A stretch of 64,000 nt of DNA from Clavelina lepadiformis (taxonomy: Eukaryota > Chordata > Ascidiacea > Aplousobranchia > Clavelinidae): contig NC_135244.1 of assembly GCF_947623445.1 (NCBI RefSeq), positions 8,556,001 to 8,620,000 on the forward strand, given 5' to 3'. Of the stretch, positions 24,751 to 37,500 are shown in pieces. The notes beneath the pieces were generated by a model. It was not told the DNA's origin. It ran no database searches and saw nothing but the letters and a program-made list of their open reading frames with translations. The number at the start of each line of letters is the position of its first letter. Position 1 is the first letter of the stretch. The position numbers and the translations under genes are program-made.

Positions 24751-27700
24751 GCATTTTATGAAATATAACTGGCAATACTTTCACAGTAAGAATTTGTTTA
24801 GTGCTAAAGATCGATCAGTTCGTCTGAGAGAGATCACATTTTGTTTTTGATTTCCATACTTTGGTCGCCAGGGATATATCCAGCTTCCAAGCCAGAATCT
24901 ATAAAATCAAATCGCATTACCTAAGTTATAAAAAATTATTCTAACGGTTTAGGCCTACATGCATGAGTAGGCTTACGACGTACGTATGCAATGGTGTTTA
25001 TACTTGAATAGTGGATAAAACTATTAAAGACAAAAAGATTTTGTCTTTTCGAAAACAGATCACCAAGCAATTTTAACTGAAAGCAATGTAGGCATGTTCG
25101 CATACTGGGTCTTTTTCCTGTATGACCTCCAAACAACCAGCGTCAGTTTTGTTTATCTCTACTTCCAAACAGTCAAATGTTTAACAGCAAATTTGGCTGA
25201 CTGTGTCAGAGACACTCTTCTATTTTAAGTTTTAAACCAATGTGTTTTTCGGATTTTAATACACACTATAATGACAAATTGCATATGCTTCATCGGCAGC
25301 AAAACTTATGGTTGGTGGTCATCATTAATTCGGTCCTTTAGAATTACGTATTTGCCTAATGGCATATTTGCAAGTGCAACGTTTGGTGAATAAGCCTGTA
25401 GTGGCCTGGGAGGCATTTTCAATACCAATATATCATTCGTGGGAACATATTCGCCAGTTATTTATTATGATATTGTTTATTGATAACACCGCAATTGTCG
25501 TTTAATATTTGGAAACTTGCTCTAAATGACTTTATGTGAAAACGCCGTTTAATACGTTACCAGGTGATTTCATAACATCCTAGTTTTAACTGAATGTAAT
25601 TCCCATTGCCAACGCTTTGTTTTTATCGTTCACACATTCTGAAATGTTCGTGTATTTTACGCCAGATATTTCCGTTCACATCGTTCCGCTTTATAAACTC
25701 GAACTGATACGCGAGTAAGGGCGCAGACAGAGATACCGAATCGTACGAACGTACTACGTTAGTCGTGTAAATTGTAATTCGTTAGACTTGTTTTAAATGG
25801 TGAATGCTAAGTTTGTGATTGTGTAATATTCGGAATCTGTACAGTTCCTACAACAAAGGATTGTTTCTGATAAACTGTATCTGTAATAACGTAAGGGCTT
25901 TCGGCTAGTAGAACGTTAGGTTAGAGAATTCTAACCGCACGCAACCACGGAGTCAGATCATTAATTCGGCAGGTAAATTAAGTCCGAATAACATAAGTCA
26001 AGACTGACAAACAGTGCAAACCTCTGCAAGCCTACGGTGCAACATTTTTGCAGTTGCACAAAAAGCGTTTAATTACGTTCAAGAAGTGTAACGTTGCTCA
26101 TCGAAGAAGAAATGTTAAAAGAAACGCTTAATGACGTGTGCACATGGTCACCTTGCTTACTGAAAGTATTGAGAGCGGTAACCATTACGTGTTAAACCTG
26201 TGTTAACCGTAATAAACAAAGAGCTAAGATATTTAAAAAAATGATAATAGGCCAATAGCTATAAGTATTTACGAAACGTTACACATTATATTGCTAGTTG
26301 CGACGCACTGGCACAAATCAGCAAGTTTTTGTTTTCACATTTTTTAAAATTAGTCATGACTCAAATACCATACAAATGATCCATAAATTTGACTCACTGC
26401 TCATCCAAAACAAGACTGTGGAGCTGAGCAATGATACTAGCTTATTTTAGCAGGTATTCAAATGTGTTTGTGTAAATAATCAACCCATTCTTTGACTTTT
26501 GAGTTCGAAATAAATTGCTGTCTGGGTACTCAGGGAACAACACGAAAAATGCGGCCGTTTTTGTAACACAGGTTACGACTATGATGTCGTAATTTCAATA
26601 ATCATCACTTGCATTTCAAATTCTGAATACCTTGCATTATGATGCCCGAAAAAGAACCGTTAAAGCCAGTTTACTTTCATATAAGTTTACGTCCAGGAAT
26701 ATAGAACAAAGTTAACAACGAGGATGTGATGATTACCAGATTAAAATAGTCGAACCTTTTAGAGAAATAATTTAATAAGTATATTCTCTACGTTTTGTAG
26801 GACCCAGAATGACAGAGATTCCTTAGCAGGAAGCCGTAAAGCCCGTTCTTAATCCGGTACTTCATGAATAATCTCAAGTTTTTTGCTTTTTTATGATTCA
26901 CCGATCTTGTGTTTGACCGCGTTCTGGAACATAGCCCACGTCAAAAAACAGTAAAAAAACAAACGTGTATTGACTAGAATGGCGGCATCACGTACACACT
27001 TGGCTGATTCAATTATTTTACAATAAGCTCATCTTTCCTTAATGTAAGCGTGGGTATATTGTTTTCGTAGTTTTTTATAACCTTGAGTTGGTCAGATAAT
27101 TATATTTTACTTTAACCCTCCAATGTCTTTTTAGCGACCAATCAACGACGTGGCTGTGAGCAGTTAATTTAATCAGAATTTTACATTTACTTTGACAAGG
27201 CTGACATCAAAAAATATGATTGCGGAACTGAGACATAGTCATATCGCGAATCCGGATGCTTGCTGTGTGCAATCCTAGTCGTAACCGGCGTATTAGCCGA
27301 AGTAATATGCTACGCTGATGACTAATATCATTCATTCAAATAAATCGTTGATATATCAACTCGTGAATTGAGCATATTTTCAACTGAAAACCACACCATC
27401 AACCAACGAATGGGCAGCACTAGCGACAACTGCAGATGCGGGCAGAGAAAGTTTCGGACATACTAAATATTACTGTTAGTGCAAACATTTTCGAAGAGGT
27501 TCGATTATATATTTGTGGTACACGTAAGGTTGGCAATAACAATAGCATGTTGTACTCAACAACCAATTTTCTTTAAAAGAACTCTGACAAACTGCGCTAA
27601 AGAGAAAAACCCACCGTCTGAAACATAAATTGTAAAACCGAATCCCGTATCACACAGTTGTGATCAATCATGGCAATAGGTCTACACGTCTAATTGAAGG

Positions 27701-29280
27701 TCATCATAAACATGGTATAACATACAATTATGCAAGGCATGGAGCAATATTAATAGTCAACATTAACATGAAGTTATATGATTTATGATTAAAGGTATAC
27801 CAAACATAGAATTATATATGGTATATACATCTATTACGGCCATTTTTTGTAAACAATTTAGATCAGAAAACATAAAATAGCTTTAGTATACACTGTTATT
27901 AAGTATTAATAACCCTTCAATTTGCAAAAAGCTTATTGGCCCAGCATATTCTAAAAGTGAAATATGAGAGTCCAGCATGTTAGCTGTTTTACACAGACCA
28001 TGTGAACAACATACATGTCTGATATCGTAGACTTAAACATTGGATGGTAGATGTATCACAAATTCAGATCAAAATAAAAATTACCATGAAAATCATGCAG
28101 GATACAAATAAAATAATTTGGAAACATATGAATGCAATTCAGCTGAAAACAAACATGATAACAGTAGATAAGTGACATAACAGAAGCTGTCATGCAAGAA
28201 AAGCATCACTACGAAGATTTTCTAAAATCTGCATCTAATATACATTGCGGACAATGTAATGAGATATTTTGTTATACTGCCAACTTCTAATATAAATATA
28301 TTTTAATCTATTGCAAAAGAGAAAGCCTTAAAGACGAAATAGCATATGTCAGAATTGTGTGAAAGAAAAGTAATGATACAAAACAAATTACACAAGTTTA
28401 TAAAGTACCATAACGGCTTTAGTCAAAATCAAATCATATCTGGTTACTTATAGCATCACTGAATCTTTTGTAGTGAGCCAACCTGAACCAGATAGAAACA
28501 CAAATGAAAAAGTTTGGTATAAAATGAATCTCACAGCCATGTGTGGTATCTTGTTCACAACAATGCAATTCAATATTTTCCGCATCATTTCAGACGCGAG
28601 TTGTTGATGATGTACAACAATCATTAAAAGGAATACAAAAAGGTAAACATATATCTTTATGGTTGCAGAAATTCTCGGTTTCAGTCCATGGTGCAAATTG
28701 TATCATTAGGTGGCAATAAATTCAACAATAGTAATTGGCATAAAAGCTATGCCTTTATTCAAAATAAACCATTTGGTAGTGCTAAATAAAATACTGAACA
28801 AAAGATCAAGGTAAGCAAAAGGCAATCAAACAAACAAAAAAGTTGAAGAAGCCATTCAAAATTCATCCAACTCATGACAGACAAAACCAGACTCATATAA
28901 AACATGGACATGATGTACAACACTGCATCACACATCTGTAACACTGCAGATTTTACAGACTTTTGAAACTGCAAATGTAGGCTATCTCACGTTTAACTGA
29001 CAGTATGTTACGCAAATTCCTATTAATATTTTAAAAATATATTTCTAGACTTACTCAAAGAGGTAAGACTTTTTTATGTCAACTAGCAACGGTAGTTTCA
29101 TCCATGTATGATGAAAAAACATACCTGCCAAATTTACAACGCATGAATAAAAGGGAACAAATTTATATTTATTAGTAAATGCCATAAAAGGTTTTTTCTT
29201 TATTATTACTTAACTCTTTATCCCATCCATGTGCATCTTGCATAAGCAAACATGTCCAAGATGATGTTTGCTTAATAACA

Positions 29281-30516
29281 TTACAAGACGTTGTCCACTA
29301 TAGGAAGGTCAATTTGACACTTTAAGAGCTGGTACAACTCTTTGTTCAGATTACCAATAAAACTCTGCTTTCTTAAAAATTGCAAACATGTATCTTTACC
29401 TATCCCTAGATGTTTCATATTATTTATAAACGTGCCCAATTGTCCAAAAGTCACATTTCTAAGCGATTCATTAGCACCATCTCTTTCCTCTTGTGTTAGG
29501 GAGCTCCATTGAAGTATCTTTCGATGTTTTTCTTGTTCACTTTGAACAGCATTAAAGAATGCAGCATTCCAAAATCGCAGAGATTTCCATATCAGTTGAT
29601 TTTGCAGGGCTTGATAAAGAAAAACTTTTTTTTTCGTTTTCAAAGAAAGAGATAGTTTACGACGAGGTGATTGGTCATGAATAGTCTCCTTAGTACAAGA
29701 ATGAGTATTGTTGCAGTTTGAAGATTCCTTATGGTTAACTGTCCTTTTCTTTTCAAATGATTCTTTAAATAAAGGTATATCTTTCTGAAAGAACTCCTCA
29801 GCACTTCTCCAAAAGTTTTTCTTGTTTTCAGTTTTGCATGGACCCTTCCGACTCTTTTTAAAACTTTTCTGCTTTTCTTTTTGTGCAATAATGCAATCTG
29901 TTTCTCCTTCAGATAAGTGCATCGTATATTCACTCATATCAGGACTAGCCAGCTCCATAATAGCAGTACTTCCATTGGTGTTTGGCCACGATGTGCCTTC
30001 CGGAATATGATAATATGTAAAAGCCATATTCATCAATGTTTTGGCAGGAATAAAATCATCATTTTCTGCACATTCAAACAATACCAGTGCAAAGCTATGT
30101 GCCAGTTTATAAAAGGTGCTCTCTTCAACTAGCTGTGATTTTGACCTGTGTTTGTCAACAAATTTTGCAAATTGTATTCGTCCCTCTGATGTTTGGCAAA
30201 GTTCTCCAAACGTATATTTATTAGTAACAAGGATATCAACATTAGGATTGAACAGTTTTGAAACATGTTCTTTCATAAAATTATTGCAAAATGAAGATTG
30301 TTGAAGGTCATCCTTTGATACATCTTCATCATCCCCACATGAAGAGGTAGAACCTGATATTTCATCTGCAGAGCTGCAGGACAACGGAAATAATTCTGCA
30401 TGGCATATTTTCTCATGCACATTGCTCAGCTCAATATTATTTGCATTACCTCCTGCACAACAGTCACCAACAGCCAACACCTTTTCCACATTTTCAGAAT
30501 TAGAAACACCTTCCAT
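29281..30516 (-). CDS. KIAA0513: KIAA0513-like protein, intronless
   Basis: A 411-residue protein in one exon, matching vertebrate KIAA0513 in length and order of conserved blocks. Its molecular function is not established; the vertebrate protein is brain-enriched. Seen: an acidic, Ser-rich N-terminal third, then FGELCQTSEGRIQFAKFVD, ESTFYKLAHSFALVLFEC, DDFIPAKTLMNMAFTYYH, a Lys-rich linker, then VFLYQALQNQLIWKSLRFWN followed by AAFFNAV, a TQEERDGAN motif, NVTFGQLGTFINNMKHLGIG and FLRKQSFIGNLNKELYQLLK. The first Met of the longer frame (30552) is not preferred because an acceptor-like tatatttcaccag lies just before 30516, suggesting that a leader exon joins there. AATAAA on the minus strand at 29199-29204 gives a plausible polyadenylation signal about 77 bases after the stop. 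The vertebrate gene is multi-exon, so loss of introns is notable. Confidence 0.88.
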   Translation of the reverse strand: MEGVSNSENVEKVLAVGDCCAGGNANNIELSNVHEKICHAELFPLSCSSADEISGSTSSCGDDEDVSKDDLQQSSFCNNFMKEHVSKLFNPNVDILVTNKYTFGELCQTSEGRIQFAKFVDKHRSKSQLVEESTFYKLAHSFALVLFECAENDDFIPAKTLMNMAFTYYHIPEGTSWPNTNGSTAIMELASPDMSEYTMHLSEGETDCIIAQKEKQKSFKKSRKGPCKTENKKNFWRSAEEFFQKDIPLFKESFEKKRTVNHKESSNCNNTHSCTKETIHDQSPRRKLSLSLKTKKKVFLYQALQNQLIWKSLRFWNAAFFNAVQSEQEKHRKILQWSSLTQEERDGANESLRNVTFGQLGTFINNMKHLGIGKDTCLQFLRKQSFIGNLNKELYQLLKCQIDLPIVDNVL

Positions 30517-30649
30517 GAAAATTAATCTGGTGAAATATAAAGTATCATACATAGAAAAATAACTAAAATCTTATTTAATACTAGGTCAGAACACTGCAAC
30601 ATCTTAACAACATTCTTTACATTTTAGGTGCATGACATTGACAGGATCC

Positions 30650-30875
30650 GAGCGAAAAGAACGGTAGTTTTTAAAAAGAAGTCATGTGTGCAAAACCACA
30701 AATCTGGTGTGATGACGTGTACTGAAGCCATAATTCTTTGTTTATTTATTACACATTGATATTCAAGCAACTTTTTTTTTATTATAAATCGGCGTGAAGA
30801 TAAAAAAACTTCTGTGTGCACGTTGATGAATGTCGTGCATGCAGGTGCCACACTTTTCCCTATAGTTGACAGATA
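30650..30875 (+). repeat. Interspersed repeat family A, copy 2
   Basis: Aligns by eye with 34185-34370: AAGAAGTC, GTGTGCACGTTGATGAAT, GTCGTGCATGCAGGTGCCAC and ACTTTTCCCTAT recur in the same order. The minus-strand open frame across it (30624-30953) is therefore treated as repeat-derived, not as a gene. Confidence 0.7.
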
Positions 30876-30934
30876 AGTGAAATAACATTCTATTTCTATG
30901 TCATGATAATGGGATGGGTTAAGTACCATACCGG

Positions 30935-31302
30935 CGGAGGTGGGCAGTACCACGGTACTTTTTTAGTACCGATACCATCGGTACTTTTGTAAAAAACTAC
31001 CGAATCTCTGTATCGAATTACTTTTTTCAAGAAATTTCAGTCAGTCCCGGTACTCAGTATTTTTTATGTGATAATTTCAAAATTTTAACAAGTATGTTTT
31101 CAAAAATACATGTAAACATTGCATTGCAAACATTGCGTTTGCAGCAGCATCTTTTACACAAAAAGTACTGGAACCGAGTACCGACAATGTACCGAACTAC
31201 ATTTTAAAAATAGTGCCAAATACCGGAATCGTCAGTACATTTTTTTCCAAGTACCGGTACCGTTACCGACGGTACTTTTAAACTATCAACTGCTCACCTC
31301 TG
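30935..31302. mobile_element. hAT-type MITE, family rich in GTAC(C/T)GGT motifs
   Basis: Ends CGGAGGTGGGCAGT and, reversed, CAGAGGTGAGCAGT form inverted repeats. The flanking octamers CATACCGG (30927-30934) and TATACCAG (31303-31310) agree at 6 of 8 positions, both differences being transitions, so they look like a decayed 8-bp hAT target duplication. The 368-bp interior is a string of GGTACTTTT and ACCGGTAC motifs with no frame. Confidence 0.7.
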
Positions 31303-31409
31303 TATACCAGTAACGACAGACTAATACTCAACATAATTAACAGTAAAATATAGATTTCAAGTGAATACCGTAATTATTCTAATGCTGGCGCTATAAAATA
31401 ATGAATGAG

Positions 31410-31648
31410 TAAAAATAATAATTTTAACAAGTATGCGTTCAAAAACACATATTAATTAATCCTTAATACCAATTGTGGTATCTGTTGGTCTTTTTTAATC
31501 CAGAAATGTCAAGCAAAATTGTGAACGAGTAACCTTTACCGGGGCATAATAGCGGGAAATATTGCATTTGCTGCAGCATCTTTTAACGAAAAGTACCGGT
31601 ACGGTCGGTACTTTCAAAGTATCGACTGCCCACCTCTAGGTATACAAT
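31410..31648. mobile_element. Second, partly deleted copy of the same hAT-type MITE
   Basis: TTTTAACAAGTATGCGTTCAAAAACACAT and TTTGCTGCAGCATCTTTTAACGAAAAGTACCGG match blocks at 31080-31175, and GACTGCCCACCTCTA at 31634-31648 is the right end. The left end is missing or rearranged. Confidence 0.6.
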
Positions 31649-32636
31649 ACTAATGCATCGCGTATAGCTTAAGCCTAGCTGTACACTCGCAGACTAGACC
31701 CTAATTTTTGCAGATAAAATGTTTATTACCGGTCTGCGGTAGCGGTACGATAGACTGGTGTATGCCTATTCGCACAGGCCATCCCTCGCAAATTTCAACT
31801 TTTTTAGTCAACGCAGGAATCGGGGCCGTAACAAACCATCTGCCTCGAGCCTCGAGGCATGCGTCTCAGATACCCAGCGATATCGGTGATTCGGTGGTAT
31901 CGTGTGGCATGTGTCTGGATACCTAACCAAAAATCGGTAAGTAAGGATTGGAAACCAATGATCTCTATACTCTGTTTGTCTGTTTGATCTCTACACTCTG
32001 TTTATCACCCGCTACACTTTCTGGTTTCAAAATTTTTAAAATTAATTCAAAACGTATAATTATTACATCCAAAATTGAATTGATTGAATGAAAAACAGAA
32101 TTGATTCAAAACAGTTATAGAGTAATATTCAGTAGTTTTGCATTACCTGCAGCAATAACAATTGCTTGTAACGATAGTATGTCAAACTGTAGCGTACAAG
32201 ACTCCGGTTATATGTAGGGCACGTATAACTGGCGTTGGAGTAACAGGTGATTTTGTTTTACAATATTGCGACCAGACCTTGCCAAACCGATAAAGAGAAA
32301 TGTTTTATAGAAGCATTAACACAATTCATTTTGTCAATACGGGATGGCAATGCAAAGGGAGATGACATAAAATTGTTACACGAAGAAAGGTAAGGTCAGA
32401 AGGTGCAGTTATCATGGAATATTGTTATACATATTGGCCTATTGTACAAATATCTTATTTTTATTTCATATATATCATATATATAAAGAAATATGTATTT
32501 CATGATTGATTTCTTAAGATTCAAGCCAGATTAATTTTTTTTAAATCATTTATATCAAAAAAATTTCATTGTTTGTGAAGTAGTCTGTAATCTAAAACAG
32601 CTTTGAGGATCAACAGTTCAGTCTAGTAATTTTGTT

Positions 32637-32800
32637 AGTTAGTGGCCTAAGTGGCGCGGGCACTTGTTAAATTTTTACTGCATGGAGGCGGCGTGGTCAC
32701 CATAAGAGTGGGTGCTGTAGCCTGCCGATTCCAATAGCACCCCGCTATGCTAACTGCTCGGTGACTGACAGGCTGCTGTTAGTGACGTAATTAGTAGCAG
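32637..32800 (+). repeat. Possible tRNA-like SINE
   Basis: GTGGCCTAAGTGGCGCGGGC resembles an A box, but I could not place a convincing B box. The stretch is clearly less AT-rich than its flanks. Confidence 0.3.
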
Positions 32801-33321
32801 TTTTATTTTCTAGCAAAGTGAGCAGCTAAAGGGGACTTTTTCTCAAGTAACTTGTACACTGGATTTTAGAAAAGAACATATTTTGCCAATTGTCATAATT
32901 CGCCTCTATTCCTACGGATTTCTTGTGATCTGATAATACAATAATATAAGATAATTTTGACCGTGTTTATATACATGTTTCGTTTCTGTTACTTCCGGAT
33001 TACGCAAACCGTTATCACAGCGCACAATGGGCTCTCTCTACTGTATATTCAGTCTATTTTTTTGCAGTGATTATCGAATGCACCTCTTTCAAGGTGTTCT
33101 ATCTATCAGTATACGCACAGTCGAGTTGGTACATTGGTGATCTCTAAAACCAACAACGGTTATGATTTTATTTATTATGTCACAAAAATGCACGAGTTAA
33201 ATTTCCATTGATGTTGAATATGAACATCAAAAGCTAAATATCAGTTAACTGTAGTGAATTCCAATACCCTAACAATTAAACAAATAAAGAGCGCAGTTTA
33301 TAAAAAAGCGTCCGAAGACCC

Positions 33322-33410
33322 TTGATACCAGCAACGATATAAAGAACTTATATTAGAACTTATATATAGAACTTATATATAGAACTTATTCTTTATATCG
33401 TTGATACCAG
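33322..33410. repeat. Small palindromic insert flanked by a 10-bp direct repeat
   Basis: TTGATACCAG occurs at 33322-33331 and again at 33401-33410. Between them CAACGATATAAAGAA on the left mirrors TTCTTTATATCGTTG on the right (the last three bases shared with the direct repeat), and the middle has three tandem copies of AGAACTTATATAT-like sequence. It resembles a tiny foldback insertion with a target duplication. Confidence 0.5.
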
Positions 33411-33974
33411 TGTGCCGCACAAGTTGTTTTTTTTTTAATGCAGTCAGGTGTAACTAGGGCACTAGGCAAAGCCGAATGCGAGAATGCTCCATAAGAGAAA
33501 AAAGAAAAAAAGAGAAGACGATTGTCCAATCATGTATTTATACAGGCATTGTATAAACATTGCGTATGCTGGTTTCTTGTTTATGACTTTTGACCGTGAA
33601 ATTTGGATCGTTATGAGGCAGTCAGTTAGGCATGTATGAACTTTGACACATTTCTCACAAGATGTCCAATAGAGTGAGTATTTCTTCACAATAGGCTAGG
33701 TCACACAGCGTGTTGTTAAAGATGGGCATGTTGGGAGATAAAAGAAAGGATAGACTTATATATAGGCTAGGATTTTTCCAAAGTGTAAGTTAACCTAAAA
33801 CTAATCCTCTCTGCCTCAAACTCTCACCTCTCTTGATAAATTACTAACCTAGGATGCGAATTGAAATAAAAGCTATTTTTAAACTAAAAATGACAATTTT
33901 CTTCCAAAGTCTAAATCAATTTAACACTAATCCTCTTGTATCAAAAATAGATTTAGACTAAAAAAGAAGTCAAA

Positions 33975-34045
33975 CAATAACACGATTCAAACACAAGACC
34001 TTATGCATATGAGCCCCATCGTTAACTACTAAGCTGCATTACTTT
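33975..34045 (-). repeat. tRNA-like SINE remnant
   Basis: On the minus strand GCAGCTTAGTAGTTAACGAT looks like an A box and GTGTTTGAATCGTG like a B box with tRNA spacing. It does not close a proper acceptor stem, so I call it SINE-derived, not a tRNA gene. Confidence 0.5.
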
Positions 34046-34179
34046 TCTCTCCTTGTCTAAAACGAGAGTTATACACCTATCAGCAAAAATCTGCCAGTCT
34101 TACCGTATTGTGTTTCAGTAACTTTGGTAAACAGAAGCCGGTGAAATAATCATTTCGATTGGTAAATGGCCTGTCTGGA

Positions 34180-34370
34180 AAGTACAGCAGTTTTCGACAA
34201 GAAGTCTTGCAGGAAAAGGTGCAAATTTTGACGTGATGGTGTGCACTGAAGCCGAACCTCTTTGTTTACATATTATACAGTTCTAAATAGGCGTTAAGAT
34301 AAAAAAAGTTTGGCATGCATGTTGATGAATCTCGTGCATGCAGCTGCCACACTTTTCACTATGGGTAACT
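34180..34370 (+). repeat. Interspersed repeat family A, copy 3
   Basis: Same blocks in the same order as 30650-30875. It lies just upstream of the first coding exon of the PPAR-like gene, within its promoter or a leader intron. Confidence 0.68.
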
Positions 34371-34515
34371 ACACAATGGTAATTAACTTAAAGTATCACG
34401 AAGGTATTGTGATGTAGTGATTGTGATAGGCAGTGATCTGACTTGACTCACAATTTAACATGAATCAACTTGACTTTTACACTACATCAAACTTTCGATC
34501 TACAGATCTGTTGTA

Positions 34516-37500
34516 ATGGAGGTGAACTTGAATAATACTACTGCTGAAAATGAAGAAAGTATAGAAGTTTATCAAAAAGAATTTGAACCAAGAAAAGAAA
34601 ATATCCAAGGATGTGGAAAACTGGTGGAGAAAAAAGCTTCCAGATTATTGGGTGTGTATTCCATCATATGCCTACTCTGTTGCCAGATAGGAAAGTTTGC
34701 TAAGTGCGTGGGGTAAAAGTATTTTGGCGGCTGCTCTTTTACCGAAAAATAGTTTGGGTTCGAAGCTATTTTTCACAGTTTTTTGTTAACCTAACTTAAA
34801 TTTTATAACTTAGTAACCCAAATCTAGTGTAGTATAGAGGTGCCAACCACAGACGATGTCATAATTGACTGCGTCACCTATTGCATCCCTTGCAGAACAC
34901 ACGACCTCTGATTGTTTTATGTCAACGCTATCCAATGGCTTCTCAATTCCTCTGATTTCACACTATTCCAATCTAAATAACTACGGTTGCTACTGAAGCA
35001 AACTTTTCTGCCTCAAGATTTTTGGCGCTGCATTTTCACATCTTGTTACATCGTTTTTATTGCAAAATTAAAATATTGTCGTAAACACTAGAGAAATGGA
35101 TCTTTAGTAAATTGTTTGTATTGAAAACAAAATATGACATCATAACAAGATTAATTAATGATCACTAATTGTAAGTACCATAAAGCTTTGCACCGATAAC
35201 ATTTTGTTTTATATGTTTCAATTAGTGAAATCCACTTCTTTGAGAATTCCATGCAGGATATGTGGTGACAAGTCATCTGGCTTTCATTATGGAGTGCATG
35301 CTTGTGAAGGATGCAAGGTTGGTAAATATTATATAATTGAAGTTCATTAATTCCACTTTTCTTTGCTCTAATTTTTGGATAGTTCAGAGTAATTTAAATG
35401 ATGCTATCCAAATAGTGATTAAGTTATCAATTTCGACAACTCAAATATTTCTGACACAGCAAGACGTTCCAATTTTGAACTGTTTAATTATTTTTCTTTT
35501 AAGTATATTCATAAGTGAATAAATCGAACATTTACAACTACAGTACTGCCATCAAATCAAAACTTGTTACAAAACATTATTACATCATCCACCATTCAAG
35601 TCAAACAAAGCCTTTGTTATATCATACACACCAGTCTACCTAATATTCGCAACACAAAAACGTATCACTCCGTGAAGCAACGTTGCCAACAAGAATTATC
35701 ACTCTATCTGTCACAGAGTCATCATCTTTCTGCTTAGTATTTTTTTTTTTTAAAAAAAATGACCAAAAGTCGCTTCGTCATCCTGTTCATGTAACTGCAC
35801 CGACTTCCTCTAGACCAGTGTTTCTCAACCCCGAGTCCGCGGACTCATTTGAGTCCGCGTAAGGTTTTTGTGAGTCCGCAAGCCCATTAATTACCGTATA
35901 TAATTAGGCATAGGTCATCATTTTCGCGACGGCTTTTCACCTCAAAAAGTAGGGGTCGCAAAAGATACCTTAGTGTGTTGGATATTTCAGAATAGTCTGA
36001 CAAAGAAGAGCCTTGCTTATTTCTCTTGTTACGATGGTGGCAATCAATGTTCCCTCTAAGCTGCGCGCGTGCGCAAATGCGCACCTATGACACGGTCTCC
36101 GCGCACAGAAAATCTGTGCTGCGCACAAGAAAATAATCCAACCTGAATTGAAAATAAAATAAACGCACAATAATGGCCACAGTGCGCACGTGGCTCGTCT
36201 GATGTTGCTCACAGTTGTCCAAGGGACCGCTCAGGGAGTTAGTGTTTTTGCTCAGACTCGTGAAAAATTAGAGGGAACATTGGTGGCAATCCAAATCCTT
36301 AATTCTTTTGTTCTCTTCTCCTTCCAACTCCTGGCATGCGAATCACCTTCTTTTTTCTCTTTTTTAAAAGGAGTCAGGGCCTTTTTTGTTTCCTTCCAGA
36401 TATCGGGAATGATGCACAGCTCATGGGTTTTGTGCGTTATATTGACACAAATGGCTATGAGAAGCAGTTTTTGCTTTGCCGTGCACTTGCCAAAAATACC
36501 ACTGGAGATCAAATATTTAAGAAAATGGATTCGTTCTTTAAAGAACATCAACTTGAGTGGTCTGACTGTGTGTCTGTTTGCGCTGATGGTGCTCCGTCCA
36601 TGATGGGAAGTAAAAAGGGTTTTAAAAAAGTCGACAGATGTGTAAGACAAGTTCAAAATTGCTTCTCTGAGTCAATTTTGAACGAATGTTCTGTCGAAGA
36701 AACCTAATCTATCTGACCTCTGCAAACAAACAACAAAAGCTCTTTTGCCTTTTCCGACTACATACTTGTGTGAAGCTTGATTTTCAACTTTGGCTATGCT
36801 TAAAACCAAGTGCCGGAACCAACTTCAACCGGAAGATGATATCAGATGTGCATTAACGACCATAATTCCTGATTTCGACAAATTTGCGAAACAAGTTTAA
36901 CTTCAAGAACAAGATTTTTAGTGCATATGTGCCCAATATATAAATGGCTTCTGCTTTTTTATCTTACTGTTTAGTGTTGAGTTAACTTATTTGTGTTCCT
37001 ATTACCTGAGTCCGCGAATACTTATGCTAATGGGAAAATAGTCCGTGGGCAAAAAAGGTTGAGAAACACTGCTCTAGACCCTCCCCCCAATCACCCAGTT
37101 TGTGGCCAGCAGCCCTTTCATGGTTGCAAACGCCCAAATAATTAATCTTGAGTTTCTTAAAATTTGCGTTCTTTTTCACTGGCAATCAAAAGAACTTTCC
37201 CAGAAAAAATCGTCTTTTTATCTTGTTTTATGTCAAAGGCAAGTTGAAATGAAAATAAAGTTTATTTTGTTATAGTCGTTATTAATCGGACTTTTTTCTG
37301 ACAAACGTCTTTCCAAGCTTAATTGCTTATTGTAACTTTATCGACTTCGTGTGTAATCTAGGTTTGCACAAGTCACAAAAGCAATATTTCCGATGGATTT
37401 CGTGCTGTATGGTATCATTTTAACAGTTTAGCGATGTCACTGCCATACTTTCAAACTTGATTTATGATCGTAGCAATAGTTATTGAAGGGCCGTAATTAC

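Larger units (their letters stand above)
19841..29198. other. Long gene-poor stretch
   Basis: No supported coding exon in about 9.4 kb on either strand. Contents seen: a copy of repeat family A near 20355-20475, a tRNA-derived SINE at about 21540-21710, another tRNA-like SINE remnant at 22988-23055, an ATGC microsatellite near 23111-23130 and a hAT-like end relic at 24645-24750. Parts around 25.6-26.2 and 27.2-27.5 kb are less AT-rich, which could mark regulatory DNA, but nothing specific can be claimed. Confidence 0.5.

Noticed and set aside
30624..30953. 109-residue minus-strand open frame
   Set aside because: It overlaps a dispersed repeat (family A) found elsewhere without an open frame, and shows no domain.
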